Origin: Pseudomonas tumuqii
GTDB taxonomy: Bacteria > Pseudomonadota > Gammaproteobacteria > Pseudomonadales > Pseudomonadaceae
Length of the DNA: 64,000 nt
NCBI RefSeq assembly: GCF_013184545.1
Contig: NZ_JAAOJA010000017.1
Coordinates: 1-64,000 of the forward strand
Direction: 5' to 3'
Part shown: positions 18,314-25,649 of the stretch, piece by piece
Layout: the number at the start of each line of letters is the position of its first letter
How positions within the stretch are numbered: the first letter of the stretch is position 1
Translations under genes and position numbers: made by a program
The notes under the pieces: model-generated
What the model saw: the letters and a program-made list of their open reading frames with translations, nothing else
The model's database searches: none
Told to the model about the DNA's origin: nothing

Positions 18314-18325
18314 GGAGCAAAGATT

Positions 18326-18598
18326 ATGGATTGGATGGCTTGGACTCTACCCACTGCGCTGTTCTTCGGCGCTATCGCGACGATTCTGGCGGGTATGACC
18401 GTATGGGAACTGCGCTCCCCGTGCATCGAGCGCAAAGGCTTCTTGCCGATCAGCACCACCCGTGGTGATCGGCTGTTTATCGGTCTGCTGGGAAGCGCCT
18501 ACCTGCACCTGCTGGTGGTGGGCACGACCGATTGGAGTGTCTGGATAGCCTCGGTGCTGTCCCTGTTCTGGCTGTTTGCAGTGATGCGTTGGGGCTAA
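18326..18598 (+). CDS. Small membrane protein DUF2160 (GlpU-like accessory)
   Basis: This 90-residue protein has about three hydrophobic segments: TLPTALFFGAIATILAGM, RLFIGLLGSAYLHLLVV and VWIASVLSLFWLFAV. It matches the DUF2160 family, found almost only inside glycerol-type ABC importer operons (GlpU). Its role is unknown; a membrane accessory of the permease is a fair guess. AAGGAG lies before the ATG. The next gene, for the binding protein, begins 84 nt later. Confidence 0.87.
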   Translation: MDWMAWTLPTALFFGAIATILAGMTVWELRSPCIERKGFLPISTTRGDRLFIGLLGSAYLHLLVVGTTDWSVWIASVLSLFWLFAVMRWG

Positions 18599-18682
18599 GC
18601 CGGGCTGTCTTGCGGCGCGCCCGCTGGCTGGGCGCGGCCGTTTCCCGCTTGCCTCACCCCAAACCCTGAGATGGAGGTCTCT

Positions 18683-20425
18683 ATGTTCGACAATAACAAC
18701 AAAACCCGACATAGCATGGCGCTGGCTGCCTTGCTGACGTTGTCCGGATTGAGCGGCGCGGCCTGGGCGGATGCCTATGAGGAGGCGGCAAAGAAATGGA
18801 TTGCCGATGAGTTCAGCCCCTCGACCTTGACCGCCGAGCAACAGCTCGAGGAACTGAAGTGGTTCATCAAGGCGGCGGAGCCGTTCCGCGGCATGGATAT
18901 TAGCGTCGCTTCGGAAACCATCGCCACCCACGAGTACGAGTCCAAGGTGCTGGCCAAGGCCTTCAGCGAAATCACCGGGATCAAGCTCAAGCACGACCTG
19001 ATGCAAGAAGGCGATGTGGTCGAGAAGCTGCAAACCCAGATGCAATCGGACAAGAATATCTATGACGGCTATATCAACGACTCGGATCTGATCGGCACCC
19101 ACTTCCGCTACGGCAAGGCCGTGCCGCTGACCGACATGATGGCCGGCGACGGCAAGGATTTCACCTCGCCGACCCTGGACCTGGAAGATTTCATCGGCCT
19201 GGCGTTCACCACCGGGCCGGATGGCAAGCTGTATCAGCTGCCCGACCAGCAGTTCGCCAACCTCTACTGGTTCCGCGCCGACTGGTTCGAGCGCCCGGAG
19301 CTCAAGACCAAATTCAAGGACATCTATGGTTACGAGCTGGGTGTGCCGGTCAACTGGTCGGCCTATGAAGACATCGCCGAGTTCTTCTCCGAGAAGGTCA
19401 AGGAAATCGACGGCCAGCGCGTCTATGGACATATGGATTACGGCAAGAAGGATCCGTCCCTGGGCTGGCGCTTCACCGATGCCTGGTTTTCCATGGCCGG
19501 TGGCGGCGACAAGGGCCTGCCCAACGGCCTACCGGTGGACGAGTGGGGTATCCGGGTCGAGGGTTGCCGTCCGGTCGGTTCCAGCGTTGCCCGCGGCGGC
19601 GATACCAATGGCCCGGCGGCGGTCTATGCCACCACCAAGTACGTCGACTGGATGCGCCAATACGCGCCGCCGGAAGCCCAGGGCATGACCTTCTCCGAAT
19701 CCGGCCCGGTGCCGGCGCAAGGCAGCATCGCCCAGCAGATCTTCTGGTACACCGCCTTTACCGCCGACATGACCAAGCCGGGCTTGCCGGTGGTCAACGA
19801 GGACGGTACGCCGAAGTGGCGCATGGCCCCGTCGCCGAAGGGGCCGTACTGGGAAGAGGGCATGAAGCTGGGCTACCAGGACGCCGGTTCCTGGACCTTC
19901 CTCAAGTCCACCCCGGACAAGCAGCGCCTGGCGGCCTGGCTGTACGCCCAGTTCGTGACCTCCAAGACCGTGTCGCTGAAGAAGACCCTGGTTGGCCTGA
20001 CGCCGATTCGCGAGTCGGATATCAACTCACAAGCCATGACCGACGCCGCGCCGAAGCTCGGTGGTCTGGTGGAGTTCTACCGCAGCCCGGCACGGGTGCA
20101 GTGGACGCCGACCGGCACCAACGTACCGGACTACCCGCGTTTGGCCCAGCTGTGGTGGCAGTTCATTGCCGAGGCGGCCAGTGGCGACAAGTCGCCGCAA
20201 GAAGCGCTGGACGGTCTGGCGGCAGCCCAGGACACCATGCTCGGTCGCCTGGAGCGCGCCGGCGTGCTGGGTGAGTGCGGTCCCAAGCTGAATGAGGCAA
20301 AAGACCCGCAGTACTGGTTGGATCAGCCAGGCGCACCCAAGCCGAAACTGGCCAACGAAAAGCCCAAGGGCGAAACCATCAATTACAACGAGCTGCTCAA
20401 GTCCTGGGAACAGGCGCGTGATTGA
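18683..20425 (+). CDS. Periplasmic solute-binding protein of the ABC importer (GlpV-like)
   Basis: This 580-residue exported protein captures the transported solute. A Sec signal (MALAALLTLSGLSGAAWA) is followed by a likely cleavage before DAYEEAAKKW. The mature part resembles family 1 extracellular solute-binding proteins, but at about 550 residues it is longer than the usual 400. The length and the conserved N-terminal segment FSPSTLTAEQQLEEL are shared with GlpV-type proteins. The start is ATG 18683, with GGAGG at 18673-18677; the in-frame ATG at 18671 overlaps that ribosome-binding site. A T-tailed terminator follows. The ligand is inferred from operon type: glycerol or a related polyol. 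Confidence 0.88.
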   Translation: MFDNNNKTRHSMALAALLTLSGLSGAAWADAYEEAAKKWIADEFSPSTLTAEQQLEELKWFIKAAEPFRGMDISVASETIATHEYESKVLAKAFSEITGIKLKHDLMQEGDVVEKLQTQMQSDKNIYDGYINDSDLIGTHFRYGKAVPLTDMMAGDGKDFTSPTLDLEDFIGLAFTTGPDGKLYQLPDQQFANLYWFRADWFERPELKTKFKDIYGYELGVPVNWSAYEDIAEFFSEKVKEIDGQRVYGHMDYGKKDPSLGWRFTDAWFSMAGGGDKGLPNGLPVDEWGIRVEGCRPVGSSVARGGDTNGPAAVYATTKYVDWMRQYAPPEAQGMTFSESGPVPAQGSIAQQIFWYTAFTADMTKPGLPVVNEDGTPKWRMAPSPKGPYWEEGMKLGYQDAGSWTFLKSTPDKQRLAAWLYAQFVTSKTVSLKKTLVGLTPIRESDINSQAMTDAAPKLGGLVEFYRSPARVQWTPTGTNVPDYPRLAQLWWQFIAEAASGDKSPQEALDGLAAAQDTMLGRLERAGVLGECGPKLNEAKDPQYWLDQPGAPKPKLANEKPKGETINYNELLKSWEQARD

Positions 20426-20440
20426 TAGTTAACAGGTAAT

Positions 20441-20469
20441 AAAAAACGGCACCCTCGGGTGCCGTTTTT
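20441..20469. terminator. Rho-independent terminator after the ABC importer operon
   Basis: A-tract, stem ACGGCACCC/GGGTGCCGT and T-tract, symmetrical between the operon end and the convergent folD. Confidence 0.92.
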
Positions 20470-20486
20470 CATGACCGCCGAGCACG

Positions 20487-21341
20487 TTACTTGTGCAGGT
20501 GCTCGGCCGCGTGCAGGGTGTTTTCCAGCAGGCAGGCACGGGTCATGGGGCCAACGCCGCCGGGTACCGGCGTGATCCAGCCGGCGCGGGGCAGGGCTGC
20601 GTCATACTCCACGTCGCCGATCAGCTTGCCGTCCGCCTGGCGGTTGATCCCGACATCGATGACGATGGCACCCGGCTTGATCCACTCGCCCTTGACCAGG
20701 CCTGGTTTGCCGGCGGCCACCACGACGATATCGGCCTGTGCCACATGGCTGGCCAGGTTCTTGGTGAAACGATGGGTGATGGTGACGGTGCAACCGGCCA
20801 GCAGCAGTTCCATGGCCATGGGGCGGCCAACGATATTCGAAGCCCCGACCACCACGGCATGCAGGCCATACAGATCCACCCCGGTGCTGTGCAGCAGGGT
20901 CATGATGCCTTTGGGTGTGCAGGGGCGCAGCAGCGGCATGCGCTGGGCCAGGCGGCCGATGTTGTAGGGATGGAAGCCGTCGACATCTTTATCCGGGCGG
21001 ATATGCTCGAGCAATAAAGACGCATCCAGGCTTTCCGGCAGCGGCAGCTGCACCAGGATGCCGTCAATGCTCGGGTCATCGTTCAAGCGTTCGATCAGCG
21101 CCAGAAGCTCGCTCTGGCTGGTGCTGGCGGAAAGGTCGTAAGCCTGGGAAACGAAGCCGACCTCTTCGCAGTCTTTGCGTTTGTGCGAGACGTAGACCTG
21201 AGAGGCAGGATCGCTGCCGACCAGAATCACCGCGAGGCCGGGCGCTCGCAGACCTTGCTGGCGCCTTTCGGCGACCCGTTTGGCGATCTGCTGGCGGAGG
21301 CTGGCGGCGATCGCTTTGCCATCGATCAGTTGTGCGGTCAT
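20487..21341 (-). CDS. folD: Methylenetetrahydrofolate dehydrogenase/cyclohydrolase FolD
   Basis: FolD oxidises 5,10-methylene-THF with NADP and hydrolyses the product to 10-formyl-THF, supplying formyl groups for purines and initiator tRNA. The 284-residue sequence has YVSHKRKDCEEVGF with the catalytic lysine, DGILVQLPLPE, and the Rossmann segment VVVGASNIVGRPMAMELL. Length is standard. It converges on the importer operon and shares the terminator. Upstream lies the divergent tRNA cluster. Confidence 0.96.
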   Translation of the reverse strand: MTAQLIDGKAIAASLRQQIAKRVAERRQQGLRAPGLAVILVGSDPASQVYVSHKRKDCEEVGFVSQAYDLSASTSQSELLALIERLNDDPSIDGILVQLPLPESLDASLLLEHIRPDKDVDGFHPYNIGRLAQRMPLLRPCTPKGIMTLLHSTGVDLYGLHAVVVGASNIVGRPMAMELLLAGCTVTITHRFTKNLASHVAQADIVVVAAGKPGLVKGEWIKPGAIVIDVGINRQADGKLIGDVEYDAALPRAGWITPVPGGVGPMTRACLLENTLHAAEHLHK

Positions 21342-21473
21342 TGCGCTTGGTTAACCATTGGAAAGGATTGAAAAAGGAGGCGCATTCTCGCATGGCGAAA
21401 CCCCAGGGCAAAGGCGCGTGCGAGAGTTTTCGCGTAACTCCTTTATATAGCTGAATTTTTTTATATTTCCCTG

Positions 21474-21500
21474 TTGACGTGTTATCGACGCCTCTATAAC
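21474..21500 (+). promoter_or_regulatory. Candidate promoter of the tRNA cluster
   Basis: TTGACG (21474-21479) and TATAAC (21495-21500) are 15 nt apart. The -10 is followed by a GC-rich stretch typical of stable-RNA promoters, and the first tRNA begins 111 nt later. Spacing is a little short. Confidence 0.5.
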
Positions 21501-21611
21501 ATTCGCCCCGCTTGTCGAGCACAGCCAGTCGCTGGGTAAGACGGCAAACGCAGGGGTCGCAAGGTTTCTGCTGCAGCCGAAAGCTTTAAGTCTGCTCTTG
21601 CAGATGGATAG

Positions 21612-21688
21612 GCGCCCGTAGCTCAGCTGGATAGAGCATCCGCCTTCTAAGCGGATGGTCGCAGGTTCGAGTCCTGCCGGGCGTGCCA
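21612..21688 (+). tRNA. tRNA-Arg (anticodon TCT)
   Basis: A 77-nt cloverleaf with acceptor GCGCCCG/CGGGCGT, D-arm AGCTCAGCTGGATAGAGC, anticodon loop CTTCTAA (TCT), TTCGAGT in the T-loop and an encoded CCA. Confidence 0.97.
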
Positions 21689-21721
21689 TTTGGCAGCTTT
21701 GGCGCAAGTAAATGCAATATG

Positions 21722-21797
21722 GTGGGCGTAGCTCAGTTGGTAGAGCGCAGGATTGTGACTCCTGTTGTCGTGGGTTCGATCCCCATCGTCCACCCCA
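21722..21797 (+). tRNA. tRNA-His (anticodon GTG)
   Basis: A cloverleaf with acceptor GTGGGCG/CGTCCAC, anticodon loop TTGTGAC (GTG), TTCGATC T-loop and an encoded CCA. A G at 21721 provides the extra G-1 typical of bacterial tRNA-His, opposite C73. Confidence 0.97.
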
Positions 21798-21807
21798 TAT
21801 TAAAAGG

Positions 21808-21833
21808 CGCCAGGTCAAAAGCCTGGCGTTTTT
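21808..21833 (+). terminator. Rho-independent terminator between tRNA-His and tRNA-Leu
   Basis: CGCCAGG (21808-21814) pairs with CCTGGCG (21822-21828) and is followed by five T residues. It lies inside the tRNA cluster, so the Leu gene may be read through at reduced level or transcribed separately. Confidence 0.8.
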
Positions 21834-21851
21834 GTTTGAAAGCCTTACCAC

Positions 21852-21936
21852 GCGGACGTGGTGGAATTGGTAGACACACTGGATTTAGGTTCCAGCGCCG
21901 CAAGGTGTGAGAGTTCGAGTCTCTCCGTCCGCACCA
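21852..21936 (+). tRNA. tRNA-Leu (anticodon TAG)
   Basis: An 85-nt class II tRNA with long variable arm. Acceptor GCGGACG/CGTCCGC, anticodon stem CTGGA/TCCAG with loop TTTAGGT (TAG), T-loop TTCGAGT and encoded CCA. Confidence 0.97.
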
Positions 21937-22063
21937 TCTTTTAGCTCCCTCCCGTTTGCCGCTAGCATCTAGGGTGACTTCTGCAAATTGACCCTCTAGA
22001 ATGCATGCCCTTGATTCGGGGCCGGTAAACGGCCGGCCTATGTCTGTGCAACGAGGAATACCC

Positions 22064-23374
22064 ATGCAAGTTTCTGTTGAAAGCACTTCTGCTCTTGAGC
22101 GTCGCATGACCGTCGGCGTTCCCGTCGAGCGCATCGAGACTGAAGTCAACAAGCGTCTGCAGCAGACTGCCCGCAAGGCTAAAGTTGCCGGCTTCCGTCC
22201 TGGCAAGGTGCCGATGAGCGTCATTCGTCAGCGCTACGAAGACGCCGCTCGTCAGGAAGCCCTGGGCGACCTGATTCAGGCTACCTTCTATGAGGCCGTG
22301 GTCGAGCAGAAGCTCAATCCGGCGGGTTCTCCGGCCGTCGAGCCGAAAACCTTCGAGAAGGGCAAGGACCTGGAGTACGTCGCGATCTTCGAAGTCTTCC
22401 CGGAATTCCAGGTGGCTGGCCTCGAAACCATTGCCATCGAGCGCCTTCAGGCCGATGTGGCTGATGCCGATCTGGACAACATGCTGGAAATTCTGCGCAA
22501 GCAGAACACCCGCTTCGAGGTGGTCGAGCGTGCTGCCGAAAATGGCGACCAGCTGAATATCGATTTCGCTGGCAAGATCGACGGTGAAGCCTTCGCTGGT
22601 GGCTCGGCCACCGGTTCTCAGTTGGTGCTGGGCTCCGGGCGCATGATCCCCGGCTTCGAAGATGCCCTGGTCGGCGCCAAGGCCGGTGATGTGCGGGTGA
22701 TCAATCCGGTATTCCCTGAGGATTACCAGAATCTCGATCTGGCCGGTAAAACTGCCGAGTTCACGGTTACCGTGAACAGCGTTTCCGCACCCCAGTTGCC
22801 TGAGCTCAACGACGAGTTCTTCGCCCAGTTCGGTGTCAAGGACGGCGGTCTGGAAGGCTTCCGCGCTGAAGTGCGCAAGAACATGGAGCGCGAGCTGCGT
22901 CAGGCCATCAAGTCCAAGGTGAAGAACCAGGTGATGGACGGTCTGCTGGCTGCCAATCCGATCGAAGTGCCCAAGTCGCTGATCGGCAACGAAGTCAATC
23001 GTCTGCGCGTGCAGGCTGTGCAGCAGTTCGGTGGCAACATCAAGCCCGAACAACTGCCGGCGGAGCTGTTCGAAGAACAGGCCAAGCGTCGCGTTGTGCT
23101 GGGTCTGATCGTTGCCGAAGTGGTCAAGCAGTTCGAGCTCAAGCCTGATGATGCTCGTGTACGCGAGATGATTCAGGAAATGGCCTCGGCTTACCAAGAG
23201 CCTGAGCAGGTTGTGGCCTGGTACTACAAAAACGACCAGCAAATGAACGAAGTCCGTTCGGTTGTGCTGGAAGAGCAAGTTGTAGATACTGTTTTGCAGA
23301 AGGCTAATGTGACCGATAAAGCGGTCTCTTACGAAGAAGCTGTCAAGCCGGTGGAAGCTCCGCAAGCCGCCTGA
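22064..23374 (+). CDS. tig: Trigger factor
   Basis: Trigger factor binds the ribosome exit tunnel and folds nascent chains. The 436-residue protein has the N-terminal ribosome-binding domain with the signature GFRPGKVP (consensus GFRxGxxP), a central FKBP-type isomerase domain (about 150-245; FAGKIDGEAFAGG), and the helical C-terminal chaperone arms. The start is ATG 22064 with GAGGA upstream; the open frame begins earlier without support. It heads the conserved tig-clpP-clpX-lon region, with clpP 91 nt downstream. Confidence 0.97.
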   Translation: MQVSVESTSALERRMTVGVPVERIETEVNKRLQQTARKAKVAGFRPGKVPMSVIRQRYEDAARQEALGDLIQATFYEAVVEQKLNPAGSPAVEPKTFEKGKDLEYVAIFEVFPEFQVAGLETIAIERLQADVADADLDNMLEILRKQNTRFEVVERAAENGDQLNIDFAGKIDGEAFAGGSATGSQLVLGSGRMIPGFEDALVGAKAGDVRVINPVFPEDYQNLDLAGKTAEFTVTVNSVSAPQLPELNDEFFAQFGVKDGGLEGFRAEVRKNMERELRQAIKSKVKNQVMDGLLAANPIEVPKSLIGNEVNRLRVQAVQQFGGNIKPEQLPAELFEEQAKRRVVLGLIVAEVVKQFELKPDDARVREMIQEMASAYQEPEQVVAWYYKNDQQMNEVRSVVLEEQVVDTVLQKANVTDKAVSYEEAVKPVEAPQAA

Positions 23375-23465
23375 TTTCTTTACCTCGTTCGAGCACACCA
23401 TAAGCCAGCCAACGTGCTGGCTTATGCGTATTTGATACATGACTGTTAGGGAGCGAGTGCAAGAA

Positions 23466-24107
23466 ATGTCCCGCAATCCTTTTATGCAACAAATGCCAGA
23501 CATCCAGGCCGCTGGCGGCTTGGTGCCCATGGTCATCGAACAGACGGCCCGCGGTGAGCGCGCCTATGACATCTACTCGCGCCTGCTCAAGGAGCGCGTG
23601 ATCTTTCTGATTGGCCCGGTCGAAGACTACATGGCCAATCTGGTAGCTGCGCAGCTGTTGTTCCTGGAAGCGGAAAACCCGGACAAGGACATCCATCTGT
23701 ATATCAACTCGCCAGGTGGTTCGGTGACCGCAGGCATGTCGATCTACGACACCATGCAGTTCATTCGACCGGATGTGTCGACTATCTGCATCGGTCAGGC
23801 GTGCAGCATGGGTGCCTTGCTGCTCACTGCTGGTGCTGCCGGCAAGCGTTTCTGCCTGCCGCACTCGCGGATGATGATCCATCAGCCGTTGGGTGGTTTT
23901 CAGGGGCAGGCCTCGGATATCGAGATTCATGCTCGCGAAATCCTGACCATTCGTGATCGCCTGAACAACGTGCTGGCTGCTCACACCGGCCAGCCGCTGG
24001 ATGTGATTGCCCGTGATACCGATCGCGACAATTTCATGAGCGGTGAAACGGCGGTTGCCTATGGTCTTATCGACAAGGTTCTCGATAAGCGCCTGGCTTC
24101 CAGCTAA
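23466..24107 (+). CDS. clpP: ATP-dependent Clp protease proteolytic subunit
   Basis: ClpP forms the double-heptamer serine protease chamber fed by ClpX and ClpA. In the 213-residue protein the catalytic serine is Ser114 in GQACSMGA, the histidine is His139 in LPHSRMMIHQP, and the aspartate lies in ARDTDRD. The start MSRNPFMQQMPDIQAAGG fits the pseudomonad protein, so ATG 23466 is preferred to ATG 23439, which lacks a ribosome-binding site. clpX follows after 109 nt. Confidence 0.96.
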   Translation: MSRNPFMQQMPDIQAAGGLVPMVIEQTARGERAYDIYSRLLKERVIFLIGPVEDYMANLVAAQLLFLEAENPDKDIHLYINSPGGSVTAGMSIYDTMQFIRPDVSTICIGQACSMGALLLTAGAAGKRFCLPHSRMMIHQPLGGFQGQASDIEIHAREILTIRDRLNNVLAAHTGQPLDVIARDTDRDNFMSGETAVAYGLIDKVLDKRLASS

Positions 24108-24216
24108 TTAGCGCCGATCATGCGCGACCGGCATGCAGTCGGTCGCATTGCGGGCTTGAAAATGCTCGCATTTGCCTCCATCTTGTTTTTCAAGCCTACC
24201 GTATTGGATTGATCGA

Positions 24217-25497
24217 ATGACTGACACCCGCAATGGCGAGGACAACGGCAAGCTGCTTTATTGCTCCTTCTGCGGCAAAAGCCAGCATGAAGTGCGCAAA
24301 TTGATTGCCGGCCCCTCGGTCTTTATCTGCGACGAGTGCGTCGACCTGTGCAACGACATCATCCGCGAGGAGGTGCAGGAAGCCCAGGCCGAAAGCAGCG
24401 CACACAAGCTGCCTGCGCCAAAGGAAATCAGCACCATCCTCGATCAGTATGTGATTGGTCAGGAGCGGGCGAAGAAAGTCCTGGCGGTGGCGGTTTACAA
24501 CCACTACAAGCGTCTTAATCAGCGCGAAAAGAAGGACGATGTCGAGCTGGGCAAGAGCAATATCCTGCTGATCGGTCCGACCGGTTCAGGTAAAACCCTG
24601 CTGGCCGAAACCCTGGCGCGCTTGCTTAATGTTCCGTTCACCATCGCTGACGCCACCACACTGACCGAAGCTGGTTATGTGGGGGAAGATGTCGAGAACA
24701 TCATCCAGAAGCTGCTGCAGAAATGCGATTACGATGTGGAAAAGGCCCAGATGGGCATTGTCTATATCGACGAAATCGACAAGATTTCGCGCAAGTCCGA
24801 CAACCCTTCGATCACCCGCGACGTATCGGGCGAAGGCGTACAGCAGGCGCTGCTGAAGCTGATCGAGGGCACCGTGGCTTCGGTTCCACCGCAAGGGGGG
24901 CGCAAGCATCCACAGCAGGAGTTCCTGCAGGTCGATACGCGCAATATCCTGTTTATCTGCGGCGGGGCTTTCTCCGGGTTGGAAAAAGTTATCCAGGGCC
25001 GTTCGACCAAGGGCGGTATCGGTTTCAATGCCGAGGTTCGCAGCAAGGATCTGGGTAAGAAGATCGGTGAGTCGCTACGGGCGGTCGAGCCGGACGATCT
25101 GGTCAAGTTCGGTCTGATTCCGGAATTCGTCGGTCGCTTGCCGGTTATCGCAACCCTCGACGAGCTGGATGAAGCTGCGCTTATGCAGATTCTGACCGAG
25201 CCGAAGAATGCCCTGACCAAGCAATACGCCAAGCTTTTCGAGATGGAAGGTGTCGATCTGGAGTTCCGGCCTGATGCATTGCGCTCCGTTGCACGCAAGG
25301 CCTTGGAGCGCAAGACCGGTGCCCGCGGGCTGCGCTCAATCCTCGAGGGTATTCTGCTCGACACCATGTATGAGATTCCCTCGCAGTCGGAGGTCAGCAA
25401 GGTGGTTATCGACGAGAGTGTTGTCGATGGTTCGTCCAAGCCCCTGTTGATTTACGAGAACAGCGAGCCTGCTGCCAAGGCTGCACCTGACGCCTGA
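24217..25497 (+). CDS. clpX: ATP-dependent Clp protease ATP-binding subunit ClpX
   Basis: ClpX unfolds tagged substrates and passes them into ClpP. The 426-residue protein has the N-terminal zinc domain (Cys16, Cys19, Cys38, Cys41), Walker A GPTGSGKT, Walker B IVYIDEIDKI, the pore loop GYVGEDVEN and the ClpP-binding IGF-type loop (KGGIGFNAEV). ATG 24217 begins MTDTRNGEDNGKLLYCSFCG; upstream in-frame codons are not conserved. A terminator hairpin lies just downstream, separating it from lon. Confidence 0.97.
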   Translation: MTDTRNGEDNGKLLYCSFCGKSQHEVRKLIAGPSVFICDECVDLCNDIIREEVQEAQAESSAHKLPAPKEISTILDQYVIGQERAKKVLAVAVYNHYKRLNQREKKDDVELGKSNILLIGPTGSGKTLLAETLARLLNVPFTIADATTLTEAGYVGEDVENIIQKLLQKCDYDVEKAQMGIVYIDEIDKISRKSDNPSITRDVSGEGVQQALLKLIEGTVASVPPQGGRKHPQQEFLQVDTRNILFICGGAFSGLEKVIQGRSTKGGIGFNAEVRSKDLGKKIGESLRAVEPDDLVKFGLIPEFVGRLPVIATLDELDEAALMQILTEPKNALTKQYAKLFEMEGVDLEFRPDALRSVARKALERKTGARGLRSILEGILLDTMYEIPSQSEVSKVVIDESVVDGSSKPLLIYENSEPAAKAAPDA

Positions 25498-25516
25498 GTC
25501 CGTCTGTTACATGTTG

Positions 25517-25548
25517 AAAGCAAGGGGCCTGCGGGCCCCTTTGCTTTT
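25517..25548 (+). terminator. Rho-independent terminator after clpX
   Basis: AAGCAAGGGGCC pairs with GGCCCCTTTGCTT around a 4-nt loop, ending in a short T run, 20 nt after the stop codon. Confidence 0.85.
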
Positions 25549-25560
25549 GCAGCCGAAACG

Positions 25561-25612
25561 CTTGTTTTTTGCTGGGGCTACCCCCATCTTAGGGTTAAGG
25601 GTTACCCCATCT
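25561..25612 (+). promoter_or_regulatory. Heat-shock (sigma-32) promoter region of lon
   Basis: CTTGTTT (25561-25567) and CCCCATCT (25582-25589) are 14 nt apart, close to the sigma-32 consensus CTTGAAA-N13/14-CCCCATNT. A second CCCCATCT lies at 25605-25612 with a poorer upstream box. Lon is a known heat-shock gene, which fits. Confidence 0.75.
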
Positions 25613-25649
25613 ATTTAAGGCCTAATGGGCCGCTGTAGAGCCAAAAATC

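Noticed and set aside
21962..23536. 524-codon open frame on the - strand opposite tig
   Set aside because: Antisense shadow of trigger factor; Leu/His/Arg-rich, no ribosome-binding site or recognisable domain.
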